From Rhizobium chutanense (GTDB lineage: Bacteria; Pseudomonadota; Alphaproteobacteria; Rhizobiales; Rhizobiaceae), in NCBI RefSeq assembly GCF_002531935.1, contig NZ_NWSV01000003.1:124001-188000 (forward strand): a stretch of 64,000 nt of DNA, given 5' to 3'. This document shows, in pieces, positions 1 through 9,251 of the stretch. Made by a program: the position numbers and the translations under genes. Within the stretch, counting starts at the first letter, position 1, and the number at the start of each line of letters is the position of its first letter. The notes beneath the pieces are model-generated. The model made no database searches, was not told the origin of the DNA, and saw only the letters and a list, made by a program, of their open reading frames with translations.

Positions 1-1829
1 GAGCCGATGAAGATGGCATCACGATCGCCGATCATATTCGGCGAGGCGACGGTTTCGACGGCGATCGGATGGCCGGCGGTGATCGCCATCTGGCCAAGCA
101 GGGTTGCGGCGGCCGAAAGTGTGTCGGCGTCAATGCGGTCGATGAAGAGCGGCGTCGGTTCCGTGGCCCGACCATAGGGATAGGCGGTGCCGGCCATGGC
201 GGCCAGATTCGGACGCTGACCGACGCGGGCGAAATCCGGAATATGCAGCTCAGAGGTATCGAACAGGGCAAAGCGCGGCGTCGCGCCGGCGGTTGCGCCC
301 GGCGCGCAAGCCGCATCGTCCTTGGTCATCAAGATCGCCTCGATCGCCATCGTGTTAAGACCGGGCTTGAAGTGGCGCATCGTCACCCGGATCGGCAGAT
401 GGCGGAGAATGCCGCCCGACGTCGTGGTGATCGGCACGGTGGAGGCGATATTGTCGTTGACGTAGATATCGATGTGGCTGCCGGGCAGCACGTTATCGGT
501 ATAGGCGGCATCGAGCAGCACCTTCGCCTCGCCATAGGCATTGGCATAAAAGTCGGCCGGCACGGCGATATTGAAGCTGGTCCGCAGCCGCCGGCCGGAG
601 AATTCGGTGGTCTTCACGCCGAGCCGGGACAAGGCGATGCTGGTATCGGAAAAGACCAGCGGCGCGTTCGGCGCGCTCCAGCGCTCGGTGGTCAGCACGT
701 CACGGCGGACATCGGAGGACCTGTCCGTCGGCGAGACAATGGTATCGATCGCCGAGGAGACCGCCTGCCAGGAGGGACCGCTGATCAGAAGCACCGGCGA
801 GCCGCTGCGAGGATCGGTAACGAAAGCGGCGAGTGCCGCACTTTCGGCGCCGGGCGGCAGGCCGGGAAAGAGCGGCCGCAGCTCCGCCGCGGTACCAACG
901 AGCACGCTGAGCTTTCCGGGCCCGGCAGCCGGAAGCGCCGTGGCGCTGAAGGCAAAGATCTGGTTCGGCATGCTGCTCAACACCGACAGGCCCTGCGCCA
1001 GTCGAAGCAGCGGCCTGGTGGTTCCCGGCTGCTCCAGCGCCGGAACGACGATGTCGAACTCTGTCTTGCCGGCGCCGTCGACGCCGATGGCGCGGATCGC
1101 ATCGGCGCCCGCCAGCAGTGCAGCGTCCGTGCCGGCAAAACTCAGATAGGTTCCGGCCGGATCGATATTCGACCACAATTCATAGGTGGACTGGATGCTG
1201 CAATCGGTGCGGTGGCGCTGGGCGGCTTCAAAGGTGACGAGATTGGCGCCGGGCTGCAGCAAACCGGGCGGAACCTCGAAGGTGACGGCCGACGGGCCAT
1301 CCGGCGAACCGACGCGCTGCTGGCCGATCGGGCGGTTATTGAGATAGGCGGTCAACGCCGAGGCTTCAGGCGCGACGACGACCGCATTCTGGTAGGCGAA
1401 AGTGAAGCTCGCCTTGGCCGCCGCCTCTTCCGGGGTCAGGTAGACCGACCATGACCGGCGATCATATTCGCCGGCGAGACCAAGTTTCGAAAAGGGCACG
1501 ACATAGCGGCGGATATCGCCGGAGTGCGGCGGCGCAGCCGCATTTGCCGCCGCGGCTGGCTGGAGCGCCGGTACTGCCGGCTGCGGCTGGACGGCGATCG
1601 CCGAAGGAACGGGTGCGGGAGCAGCCTGGGTTGCGGGTGCCGGCGATACGGAAACCGGAGGCGTGACGGGAGCCGGTGCAGGCGCTGCCGGCGGCGTGGC
1701 CGGCGTCAATCTCGGGGTCACGGATGCTCCGGGCGGTCGCTCGCCGGACATGTCGAAGGGTGCCGTCTGCGCCTGGGCGAAGGCGGAGGCATTCAGCAGT
1801 AAAAGGGAGGCGGCGACGATTCTTCTCAT
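1..1829 (-). CDS. bcsB: Cellulose synthase periplasmic subunit BcsB (partial, C-terminus outside window)
   Basis: Reading leftwards from an ATG at 1829, an open frame runs for about 609 codons and leaves the window without a stop. The protein begins with a signal peptide (MRRIVAASLLLLNASAFAQA), followed by a long Pro/Ala-rich linker (roughly residues 35-105). It then has the beta-sandwich type sequence of BcsB, for example the stretches VPALEQPG and GSHIDIYVND. BcsB is the periplasmic, membrane-anchored partner of BcsA that guides the glucan through the periplasm. The start overlaps the bcsA stop (ATGA), so the two are translationally coupled. The long plus-strand open frame over the same region is an antisense shadow. 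The missing C-terminus should hold the final transmembrane anchor. Identification is from overall sequence and position after bcsA. Confidence 0.9.
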   Translation of the reverse strand, partial: MRRIVAASLLLLNASAFAQAQTAPFDMSGERPPGASVTPRLTPATPPAAPAPAPVTPPVSVSPAPATQAAPAPVPSAIAVQPQPAVPALQPAAAANAAAPPHSGDIRRYVVPFSKLGLAGEYDRRSWSVYLTPEEAAAKASFTFAYQNAVVVAPEASALTAYLNNRPIGQQRVGSPDGPSAVTFEVPPGLLQPGANLVTFEAAQRHRTDCSIQSTYELWSNIDPAGTYLSFAGTDAALLAGADAIRAIGVDGAGKTEFDIVVPALEQPGTTRPLLRLAQGLSVLSSMPNQIFAFSATALPAAGPGKLSVLVGTAAELRPLFPGLPPGAESAALAAFVTDPRSGSPVLLISGPSWQAVSSAIDTIVSPTDRSSDVRRDVLTTERWSAPNAPLVFSDTSIALSRLGVKTTEFSGRRLRTSFNIAVPADFYANAYGEAKVLLDAAYTDNVLPGSHIDIYVNDNIASTVPITTTSGGILRHLPIRVTMRHFKPGLNTMAIEAILMTKDDAACAPGATAGATPRFALFDTSELHIPDFARVGQRPNLAAMAGTAYPYGRATEPTPLFIDRIDADTLSAAATLLGQMAITAGHPIAVETVASPNMIGDRDAIFIG

Positions 1830-4018
1830 CCGGCGTTGACCTTTGCCGCCTGCTGCTGGGCTTCCCGCTCCGGCCGCATGCTGCGGAAGAAATAAATGAG
1901 GCCGCGGCTGGTCTGGTAGAGCGACAGGCCGAGGAACCAGATCGTGCCGCGGATCAGGCCCGGATTGCGGCGGCGCGCCGCCTGGAACTCGGTCCACTGG
2001 CCTGAATTGGCAAACATCAGGTCGGCGATCAGGCGATGGTCGAGCGCGCTTTTCGGCACGTACTGGCAGCCGACATTGCTGATGTCGCCCGACGGCTCGA
2101 TATTGCGGACGATCAGCGGCAGGGTTTCCAGTTCCGCGCCGCTATAGGGCCGGAAGCGGATTTCCCCGAGGGCGCCGACCAGCATCTCATCGAGTTGCTT
2201 GTTGAAGATGTGAAGCCTTGCGCCGTGGACGGAGACGTCCTCGATCGAGGCCGCATACCACTTGCCGTTGGCGCCGAATTCACAGCGCCGGTTGACGCGG
2301 ACGCGGCGGGACAAGGCGCGTTCGCCGCGCTCCGAAACGACGCCGAGGGCGCAGCCGGCCATGATCAGGTTGATGAGGTTCCATCCGCCGACGACGAGCG
2401 TCACGTCGGCCTTATAGGGCTCGGCATAGATCCTGTAGATGGTGATGACGAGCGCGATGATCTGCACCGCGAAGATGACGAAGAACGGACGACTGATCTC
2501 CGACAGGCGGCTGACGGCGATCGATTCGTCCTTGGCGGTAACCTTGAAGGTCGGCTTGCGCGGATTGAGCATGACGGAGACGACGGCCGGCAGCAGATGC
2601 ACCGTCTGAACATATTCGTAAAGCTCGGAAATCCATGGCCAGCGGAACGACCCGTAGAGGTAATTCTGCATCATCAGGTTCACCAGCATATAGGCCAGCG
2701 TATAGGCCAGGAATTCGCCGCCGGAGGCGGTGAAGATTTCCAGGTCGAAGAACAGATAGAAGAGCGGCGCAAACAGGAAGATGGTGCGCGGGAACGGGAA
2801 GAGCCAGAACAGCGTCGAGGACATGTAGCAGAGGCGCTGCGGGATCGACAGGCCGCGCTTCAGCAACGGGAAGCGGAAGCGCAGGATCTGCATCATGCCC
2901 TGCGCCCAGCGGCTGCGCTGGCCGATGAAGCTGGCGAAGGTGGCCGGCTGCAGACCGGCGATCAGCGGCTTGTCGACATAGATGCTGTTCCAGCCGCTGC
3001 CGTGCAGCGCCAACGCCGTCTCGCAATCCTCGGTGATGCTGATGCCGGAAAAGCCGTTCTGAGATTCGAGCGCCCTGCGGCTCAAAACCGCCGCCGAACC
3101 ACAGAAGAAGGCAGCATTCCATTTATCCAGGCCGCGCTGGATGATGCCGTAGAACATCTCGTTCTCGCTCGGCATCTTGTCGAAGGTGCGCAGGTTGCGC
3201 TCCAGCGGGTCGGGATTGATGAAGAAGTGCGGCGTCTGGACGAGGAAGAGCTTCGGATCGTCTTCGAAATAACCGACGGTCTCGAGCAGGAAATCGCGGG
3301 CCGGCGCGTGGTCGGCATCGAAGACGGCGATGAGCTCGCCGCTCGAGTGTTTCATGCCGTTGTTGAGATTGCCGGCCTTGGCATGCTCATTGCGGTCGCG
3401 CGTGAGGTAGCTGACGTCGAGATCCTCGCAGAGCTGCTTCAGCTCGATATGGCGGGCGGCGGCCGCCTGGGCTTCGAGCAGCTTGCCGGAATTGCGCTTC
3501 TGCAGGGTGCCGCCGTCGTCAAGCAGCCAGACATGCAGCTTGTCGGCCGGATAATCCATGGCCTTGGCGGCGGCCAGCGTGTTTCCGAGAAGCCCGGCAT
3601 CCTCGTTGTAAGACGGCACGAAGACATCGACATGGGGCAGACGCCCGGGATTGGCGGCGCGCGAAGGGCGCGGCGGCAGCGGTGTCGCGACGATGAAGAG
3701 GCTGAGCGCCAACATCGCGACGCTGTACATTTCGGCAAGATAGAGCAGCAGGCCGGGAATGAAATTCTCAGGCTGATTCAAAGGTGGCAGCGTATTGGTG
3801 GTGCGCCAGTAGACATAACGCAGAACGATCGAGGTTCCGAAGGCGAGCGCCACCAGGCGCCAGGTCCCCTCGCCTTTCAAAACCTTGATCAGCGCCATGA
3901 CCGTCACGACGGTGATGCTGGTGATGAGCTGGGTCTGCAAATTGACCGGCAGCGTGATCAGCACGATCATGCAGAGCGAAACCACGGCCCATATAATGAC
4001 ACTGCGGGCTTTGCGCAT
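1826..4018 (-). CDS. bcsA: Cellulose synthase catalytic subunit BcsA (UDP-forming, PilZ domain)
   Basis: Inner-membrane family 2 glycosyltransferase that polymerises UDP-glucose into beta-1,4-glucan. Visible in order: N-terminal transmembrane helices; the GT-A motifs LLDDGG (near residue 170), FDADHAP, ITEDCE and QRSRWAQG (the Q-x-x-R-W signature); a second set of membrane helices; and a C-terminal PilZ domain with RRVRVNRR and DVSVHG, matching the RxxxR and D/NxSxxG c-di-GMP contacts. Activity is therefore probably switched on by c-di-GMP. I start at the ATG at 4018 because AAGGA lies six bases upstream. A TTG 24 bases further upstream would add eight residues and has no comparable ribosome site. 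This gives about 730 residues, normal for a BcsA without the very long N-terminus. It lies 58 bp after bcsN and overlaps bcsB. Confidence 0.95.
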   Translation of the reverse strand: MRKARSVIIWAVVSLCMIVLITLPVNLQTQLITSITVVTVMALIKVLKGEGTWRLVALAFGTSIVLRYVYWRTTNTLPPLNQPENFIPGLLLYLAEMYSVAMLALSLFIVATPLPPRPSRAANPGRLPHVDVFVPSYNEDAGLLGNTLAAAKAMDYPADKLHVWLLDDGGTLQKRNSGKLLEAQAAAARHIELKQLCEDLDVSYLTRDRNEHAKAGNLNNGMKHSSGELIAVFDADHAPARDFLLETVGYFEDDPKLFLVQTPHFFINPDPLERNLRTFDKMPSENEMFYGIIQRGLDKWNAAFFCGSAAVLSRRALESQNGFSGISITEDCETALALHGSGWNSIYVDKPLIAGLQPATFASFIGQRSRWAQGMMQILRFRFPLLKRGLSIPQRLCYMSSTLFWLFPFPRTIFLFAPLFYLFFDLEIFTASGGEFLAYTLAYMLVNLMMQNYLYGSFRWPWISELYEYVQTVHLLPAVVSVMLNPRKPTFKVTAKDESIAVSRLSEISRPFFVIFAVQIIALVITIYRIYAEPYKADVTLVVGGWNLINLIMAGCALGVVSERGERALSRRVRVNRRCEFGANGKWYAASIEDVSVHGARLHIFNKQLDEMLVGALGEIRFRPYSGAELETLPLIVRNIEPSGDISNVGCQYVPKSALDHRLIADLMFANSGQWTEFQAARRRNPGLIRGTIWFLGLSLYQTSRGLIYFFRSMRPEREAQQQAAKVNAG

Positions 4019-4076
4019 CGACGTTCCTTCGAAATTGCTCAACCGGAACCGCCATTCGGCGCTCCGGGCATGCTCG

Positions 4077-5057
4077 TTATTGCCGGCAGGCGGCCGTCAA
4101 GGCCGCGTCGCCTATGCAGTCCGGCGACGGCACGGTGACACCGATCGCCCTTGCGGATTGTTCGACCGGCTCGGCTACTGCGGCCGGCATTGCGCTCGTC
4201 TGCGGCGCCTCGCCCGGCAGCGGCACGCGCGGACCGATGGGGGCCGGCAACGATGTCGCACCCGCAGCCGGCTGCGACGCCGGAGCGCTGCGCACGGGAA
4301 CGACCCGCGGCCGGCTGACGATGGCAGGCGCCGGCTCATAACCGATCGGCATAGGGCTGGCGCGATAACCGCCCTCGTCGGGATAGACCGGCGCGCCGGT
4401 GCGTCCGAGCGCGGCATCGGCCGGCGGCGGATTGCCGTAGGGGTTCCAGGTCGCACCGTCGAAGGTGCCGGTGACGGTATAGCCATAGACGATGCCGAGC
4501 AGCTGGCGCTCGCTCGCCCTGGCGTCGCAAAGACGCAGGCGCAGCTGGATCATGCCGAAATTGCGCGCCTGGCTCGTGGCGTTGACGCTCGAGCGGATCT
4601 GCTGCCAGGCATAGATGCAGCTGTCGCCGGCAGGGCTGCGGCCGGAGGCGTAGCCGAAGGGCCCGTAAGCGTTCTGAAGGAAGGTCGCCGACGTCGCCAT
4701 CGGCACGCCGGGGGCCGCGCGGGCCACTTCGCGACGGATGCCGCTCTCATTGATCATGCTGAAGCCCGCATCGCCCGCCCCGGGATTGGCCCCGGAGGCG
4801 CCGAGGAACTGGACCTTCAGAAAATTCTGGCCGGGCACGGAGGATGAGGTAAAGAGCGATACGGTCTGCTCGACGCCGTTGCCACGCTTGCGCTCGACGA
4901 CACTGACGATCGAGGGGCCGCCCGGCGGCGGCAGGACCAGCGCCTTTTCAGGCGCCACGGTTTCGGGCCCGGAAGGCTGGCGTACACCGCCTGTCGACGT
5001 GCAGCCGGCCATCGTGCTCACTACGGCCATCAGCGATATCGTCTTCCGCAAACGCAT
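4077..5057 (-). CDS. bcsN: Cellulose biosynthesis lipoprotein BcsN
   Basis: A 326-residue protein with an N-terminal signal ending in the lipobox-like TMAGC (Cys19), so probably a lipoprotein. The middle contains GCTSTGG, ERKRGNGVEQTV and QAVRNFGMIQLRL-type blocks that I recognise as BcsN, an accessory protein of the rhizobial and agrobacterial type of cellulose operon. The C-terminus is Pro/Ala-rich. BcsN is known to be encoded upstream of bcsA in these bacteria, and that is the arrangement here, with 58 bp between the stop and the bcsA start. The molecular role of BcsN is poorly defined. It is the first gene of the minus-strand operon, so the operon promoter should lie in the 5058-5383 gap. 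Confidence 0.8.
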   Translation of the reverse strand: MRLRKTISLMAVVSTMAGCTSTGGVRQPSGPETVAPEKALVLPPPGGPSIVSVVERKRGNGVEQTVSLFTSSSVPGQNFLKVQFLGASGANPGAGDAGFSMINESGIRREVARAAPGVPMATSATFLQNAYGPFGYASGRSPAGDSCIYAWQQIRSSVNATSQARNFGMIQLRLRLCDARASERQLLGIVYGYTVTGTFDGATWNPYGNPPPADAALGRTGAPVYPDEGGYRASPMPIGYEPAPAIVSRPRVVPVRSAPASQPAAGATSLPAPIGPRVPLPGEAPQTSAMPAAVAEPVEQSARAIGVTVPSPDCIGDAALTAACRQ

Positions 5058-5383
5058 GTCTCGAGCCGCCGCATTCGTCTTTCAGATATCCATTCGCAAA
5101 CCGAAACGCGACGGACCTTCGAATCAACGACCGACCGGCCGTTCACAGGGTATAAATCGCCAACATGGTTAACGAAGAGTAAAAAACACGCCCCTGCCGC
5201 CCCCTGAACGAACGCACACTGAACGTGATTCGAGCAGCTCAACCGTATGGTGCATAAACTGATTTATCAACAACTTAATTACTGCTCATGGCGTCTGTCT
5301 TCCCCATCGGCGAAGGCCGCGCGGAACTATGCCGCGCGGCTGGCGTTGCCTTGATGTCTCAGGTTGAAGAAGGAGAACATCCC
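5058..5383. other. Divergent intergenic region between bcsN and the DUF1236 gene
   Basis: This 326-bp gap must hold the promoters of the minus-strand cellulose operon and of the plus-strand secreted protein. The right half contains a perfect 9-bp GC-rich inverted repeat (5316-5324 with 5332-5340, 7-base loop). It lies 43 bases before the DUF1236 start, probably in the transcribed leader. An ATG at 5288 is in frame with that gene but lacks a ribosome site and gives no plausible signal peptide. No other gene is seen. Confidence 0.5.
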
Positions 5384-5698
5384 ATGCGCAAGATCATGCT
5401 GGCTGCGGCCGCCATACTGCCCATCAGTTCCGCCGCCTTCGCGCAGAGCACCGTCATTGTCACCGATCCCGCACCGACCGGCTCCGTCGTGCTGCCCGGC
5501 GAGGTGCGCACCTATGTGATGGAGCAACAGACGCCGTCCGTCGTCTATGACGGCGATATCGAGGTCGGCGCGATGCTACCCGATACCGTCGAAGTGCACA
5601 CCGTGCCGAATATCGACGGCTACGCTTATACCGTCGTCAATGAGCGGCGCGTCATCGTCGAGCCGAAGACGCGGCGCGTGATCCAGGTCCTGGAATAA
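5384..5698 (+). CDS. Small secreted DUF1236-family protein
   Basis: A 104-residue protein with a clear signal peptide (MRKIMLAAAAILPISSAAFA, cleavage after about residue 20). It ends with the conserved YTVVNERRVIVEP...TRRVIQVLE block characteristic of DUF1236 proteins of Rhizobiales. The start at 5384 is chosen because GAAGGAG sits eight bases upstream and the signal peptide begins directly there; an upstream in-frame ATG at 5288 lacks both. Probably periplasmic. DUF1236 has no established biochemical function. Transcribed divergently from bcsN, with nothing to suggest a role in cellulose synthesis beyond proximity. Confidence 0.85.
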   Translation: MRKIMLAAAAILPISSAAFAQSTVIVTDPAPTGSVVLPGEVRTYVMEQQTPSVVYDGDIEVGAMLPDTVEVHTVPNIDGYAYTVVNERRVIVEPKTRRVIQVLE

Positions 5699-5734
5699 CG
5701 CGATCCCCAACGGTGGGCGTGGAGTCGTGCGGCT

Positions 5735-7381
5735 TTACGTCCTCTCGCCTTCCACTCTCGCCGGTACATTTAGAAGTTCACGGATCTTGTAAGCGAGTTG
5801 CTCCAGGCTGAAGGGCTTGGCGAGCAGCGAGACGCCGTGATCGAGCACACCGTTGTGGACGATGGCATTGCGAGTATAGCCGGTCGTGTAGAGGATCCGG
5901 ATCGACGGCCATTTTTCCTGGACGATATCGGCAAGCTGGCGTCCGCTCATCTGCGGCATGACGATGTCGGTGAAGATCAGATCGACGTCCCGATTTTCTT
6001 CCAGAACGAGAAGCGCCTCCATGCCGCTTGCCGCCTGCAACACGGTGTAACCGAGTTCATGCAGGCTTTCGGCGGTCATGATGCGGACGTTCTCGTCATC
6101 CTCCACCACCAGGATTGTATCGTTGACGCTGCCCTGCGGGATCGGCTGGGCGCCGGACGCATTCAACCGGGCGTCCGTCACGCCGACACGACGGGGGAGA
6201 TAGATCTTCACCGTCGTGCCCCTGTCGATTTCCGAATAGATCTTGATGTGGCCGCCGCTCTGCTTGATGTAGCCGTAAACCTGGCTGAGGCCGAGACCGG
6301 TGCCCTTGCCGGGTCCCTTGGTGGTGTAGAACGGATCGAAGGCACGCTCGATCACCTCGGGCGACATGCCGGTGCCGGTGTCGGTCATGCTGATCATCAC
6401 ATATTGGCCGGCCTCGACCTCCGAATGCATGCGTGAATACCGTTCGTCGAGTTCGGTATTGGCCGTTTCGATCGTCAGATGCCCGCCGCCCGGCATGGCG
6501 TCGCGGGCGTTGACGGCAAGGTTGAGGATGGCGTTCTCAAGCTGGCTCAGATCGGCAAAGCACGGCCAGAGGCCGCCGGCCAGCACGGTCTCGATTCGGA
6601 TCTGCTCGCCGAGCGTACGCCGCAGCAGCTCCGACATGCCGCCGACCAGCTTGTTGAGATCGATCACCTCGGGGGCGAGCGGCTGCTGGCGCGAGAAAGC
6701 GAGAAGACGCGCGGTCAGGACCGCAGCCCGCTGGGCGCCGTCTTTGGCATTCTGGATCGAGTGCGGCAGGCGGGGATCTTCGTTTCCGCTCATGCGCCGC
6801 TGGGCGAGATCGAGGTTGCCGATGATGATCGCCAGCATATTGTTGAAATCATGGGCGACGCCCCCGGTGAGCTGACCGATCGTCTCCATTTTCTGCAGCT
6901 GGCGCACCTGCGCCTGAGCGGCGGCATTCTCCTCCATCTCATGCCTGAGCTCGGCGGTGCGCTGGACCACCGTCTGTTCGAGGCGCGCATTGAAGCTGTT
7001 GAGTTCATCGCGCAGGCGGCTCTGTCGGCCGTGCGCGATGATGATCATCTCCATCAGGCCGATGATGATCACCGCATTGACGAGGTAAGTCGAAAGGCCG
7101 ACCCACTGGCCGGCGCTGACCGGCCAGAAGATATCGTGCGGCTCGACGAAAAACTGTTGGACAATGAAAGCGGCGAGTATGGCCGCGACAAAGCCCGGCC
7201 CGGCGCCGCCGATGAAACTCGCCAGCAATATCGCCGGAAGAAAGCTCAGGAAAGGAAAGCCCGAGAGATAGTCGCTGGCGGCAAGCTTGAGAAGAAACGT
7301 CAGGCCAACGAAGGCAACGGCCAGCGGATATGTATAACCCGGCCTATGACGCAGCCAATCCGTGGCGCTCAGAAAATCCAT
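5735..7381 (-). CDS. Hybrid sensor histidine kinase with receiver domain
   Basis: A 548-residue membrane kinase. Residues ~15-120 form several transmembrane helices of the KdpD-like DUF4118 type (LLASFIGGAGPGFVAAI). A short coiled coil follows, then a HisKA domain with the phospho-acceptor motif GGVAHDFNNML near residue 178. The HATPase_c domain has NLAVNARDAM (N box), DTGTGM (G1) and GKGTGLGLSQVYG (G2). The C-terminal receiver has VVEDDE acidic residues, the phospho-acceptor Asp in FTDIVMP and a conserved KPF lysine. It is a phosphorelay sensor of unknown signal. The single-domain response regulator on the opposite strand at 7656 is an obvious candidate partner. Start: ATG at 7381, with GAGGGA upstream. 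Confidence 0.92.
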   Translation of the reverse strand: MDFLSATDWLRHRPGYTYPLAVAFVGLTFLLKLAASDYLSGFPFLSFLPAILLASFIGGAGPGFVAAILAAFIVQQFFVEPHDIFWPVSAGQWVGLSTYLVNAVIIIGLMEMIIIAHGRQSRLRDELNSFNARLEQTVVQRTAELRHEMEENAAAQAQVRQLQKMETIGQLTGGVAHDFNNMLAIIIGNLDLAQRRMSGNEDPRLPHSIQNAKDGAQRAAVLTARLLAFSRQQPLAPEVIDLNKLVGGMSELLRRTLGEQIRIETVLAGGLWPCFADLSQLENAILNLAVNARDAMPGGGHLTIETANTELDERYSRMHSEVEAGQYVMISMTDTGTGMSPEVIERAFDPFYTTKGPGKGTGLGLSQVYGYIKQSGGHIKIYSEIDRGTTVKIYLPRRVGVTDARLNASGAQPIPQGSVNDTILVVEDDENVRIMTAESLHELGYTVLQAASGMEALLVLEENRDVDLIFTDIVMPQMSGRQLADIVQEKWPSIRILYTTGYTRNAIVHNGVLDHGVSLLAKPFSLEQLAYKIRELLNVPARVEGERT

Positions 7382-7655
7382 TCAAGATCCCTCGCGTACA
7401 ACGCCAAGCGGGCTTTTCGGACGCGCGAAGGGCACTGTAACACTTTGAAGTTCTGCATAATTTTATTCCCGAGTCGATTCCGATTTAAGGAATTATGCAA
7501 GAGCCGCCGCGAAGACGGCATACCAGCTTTTACACATCGAATTTCACCCGGCAATATGCTGTTTATCGCACTGCGGGCGTGACGTCTTGACGAGGCGTGC
7601 AAGGAGTTCCACATAAATCGCCATGCCCGGCAAGGGGAAGTGGGTGGACGGGAAC

Positions 7656-8003
7656 ATGAAAGACATCTTCGTCGTCGAAGACGACGCGCTGATTGCGATG
7701 CTGCTTGAGGACATGCTCGCCGATCTCGGCTACCGGGTCTGCGCCAGCGCGCCCGATCTGGAACGGGCGCTTGTTGCCGCCAGGGACGCGGATTTCGACG
7801 CTGCCATTCTCGACGTTTCGCTTGCGGGGCAAAGTTCGCTCCCGGTCGCAAAACTACTCGACGAACGCGGCAAACCCTATGTCTACGCGACGGGGTACGG
7901 TGCGGCCCCCACCGGCAGCAGCCCGAGCACATTGCCGGTGCTGCAAAAACCCTTCCAGCTCAGCGAACTCGAGCAGGCGATGAAGCGGCTTACCGAATCC
8001 TGA
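7656..8003 (+). CDS. Single-domain response regulator (CheY-like)
   Basis: About 115 residues forming only a receiver domain. It has the acidic pair in FVVEDDALIA, the phospho-acceptor Asp in AILDVSLAG, a conserved Thr-like position in YATGYG, and LQKPFQ with the invariant lysine. There is no output domain, so it probably acts as a phosphate shuttle or by protein contact, plausibly with the divergent hybrid kinase at 5735-7381. Start choice is uncertain: ATG at 7656 starts right at the domain, while a GTG at 7644 and an ATG at 7623 would add 4 or 11 residues without a better ribosome site. Confidence 0.88.
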   Translation: MKDIFVVEDDALIAMLLEDMLADLGYRVCASAPDLERALVAARDADFDAAILDVSLAGQSSLPVAKLLDERGKPYVYATGYGAAPTGSSPSTLPVLQKPFQLSELEQAMKRLTES

Positions 8004-8116
8004 TGGATGCCGCCCGGACGTGTGCGTCGGTTCCGGAATAACGACACGCAAAAACAAGGAGCGAAAGCGCCTCGCTTCAACCGCGCTTCACGCGATGCGC
8101 CTTGGAACCTTCCCGG

Positions 8117-8656
8117 TCAGCGCACCTGATCGAGCAGACGCTTGCATTCCAGCAGGTCATAGAGCGCTTCCTGCAGCAATGCCCTGTCTTCCTTGCCGAC
8201 GCTCGACTTGCCGATCGAAACTTCCTGCTCGTCGTCACCAGCCACGAAATTGAAGAAGCGGCGGGTGATCGGCGGCTTGGCGCGGCCGACAATCTGGTCT
8301 TCGTCGGCCATGCCGACACGCGGTTCACCGGCGTTCGCCTCCTGCACGCCCGACGCAAGCGCCTCGACGCTGGCAAGATCGCCATGGCCGACCGATATGA
8401 CGAACTTGTTGCCGTTGGTTTTCAGAAGCTTCTGCACGCCCTTGATCGTATAGCCGTGATCATAGAGCAGATGCCGGATGCCCTTGAGGAGATCCACATC
8501 CTCGGGCCGGTAATAGCGGCGGCCGCCGCCGCGCTTCATCGGCTTTATCTGCGGAAACCGCGTCTCCCAGAAGCGCAGCACATGCTGCGGCAGATCCAGA
8601 TCGTCTGCGACTTCGCTGATGGTGCGAAAGGCATCGGGGCTCTTGTCCAACGTCAT
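8117..8656 (-). CDS. MerR family transcriptional regulator
   Basis: About 179 residues. The N-terminal winged helix-turn-helix is of MerR type: [27 protein letters not shown]... then [18 protein letters not shown]. The C-terminus is acidic and variable, with no Cys-rich metal site. A MerR protein of this kind follows plsX-fabH-ihfA in many alphaproteobacteria, as here. Its targets are not known to me. The start is taken as the ATG at 8656; a TTG at 8707 would extend the frame by 17 residues without a ribosome site. Confidence 0.9.
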   Translation of the reverse strand: MTLDKSPDAFRTISEVADDLDLPQHVLRFWETRFPQIKPMKRGGGRRYYRPEDVDLLKGIRHLLYDHGYTIKGVQKLLKTNGNKFVISVGHGDLASVEALASGVQEANAGEPRVGMADEDQIVGRAKPPITRRFFNFVAGDDEQEVSIGKSSVGKEDRALLQEALYDLLECKRLLDQVR

Positions 8657-8806
8657 ACTGCTACGCGACCTCGCGGCTCGATCCAACGGCGACTCATCAT
8701 ATTTCAACGGTTTGGCGTCGACAATTCAAGTCATGTCTCGACGTTGCGCACAACGATGGACAGTGCAAAAGCAAAAAATGCCAGTTTAGAAACGGAAGGC
8801 CGATGC

Positions 8807-9145
8807 TCAGGAGGCCGGATTCTGCGGCTTCAGCTTGACCTTGCGAGAGACATGCGCCTTGAGGATGCGCGTCTTCAGCACGTTCGACGCCTTGAAAGTC
8901 ATGACCCGGCGGGGGGAAATCGGAACCTCCTCGCCAGTCTTGGGGTTGCGGCCGATCCGCTCGTTCTTGTCGCGCACTTGGAAGGTGGCGAAGGAGGAAA
9001 GCTTGACGGTTTCACCACGCACGATGGCGTTGCAAACCTCGTCGATGACCGTTTCCACAAGTTCCGCGGATTCGGTCCGGGAAAGCCCGACCTTTCGGAA
9101 AACGGATTCCGCCAGGTCTGCGCGCGTCACTGTTTTTCCGGTCAT
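8807..9145 (-). CDS. ihfA: Integration host factor subunit alpha
   Basis: A 112-residue HU/IHF fold DNA-bending protein. It has [16 protein letters not shown] at the N-terminus, the [12 protein letters not shown] strand region and the DNA-intercalating arm [17 protein letters not shown] that is diagnostic of IHF-alpha/HU. It heterodimerises with IHF-beta to bend DNA at promoters, origins and recombination sites. The ATG at 9145 is preferred over the one at 9160 because GGGGAAA precedes it and family members start [11 protein letters not shown]. It lies between fabH and the MerR gene in the same minus-strand cluster. Confidence 0.95.
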   Translation of the reverse strand: MTGKTVTRADLAESVFRKVGLSRTESAELVETVIDEVCNAIVRGETVKLSSFATFQVRDKNERIGRNPKTGEEVPISPRRVMTFKASNVLKTRILKAHVSRKVKLKPQNPAS

Positions 9146-9251
9146 GGTTTCCCCGCCCATTTCAAATATTTTGTGAAATCGCGCAAAGAGTATTTGTCTT
9201 GCGCGTCACGGTCAAGCTCTTGTTCGCCGCCGGTTTTTCCGGATTTACGCA

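Noticed and set aside
69..1454. Long plus-strand open frame opposite bcsB
   Set aside because: It is Arg/Gly-rich, has no family features, and lies antisense to a clear bcsB frame; such frames arise from high GC and codon bias.
2036..4138. Long plus-strand open frame opposite bcsA
   Set aside because: Antisense to a fully motif-complete cellulose synthase; sequence is low-complexity Asp/Arg/Gly-rich.
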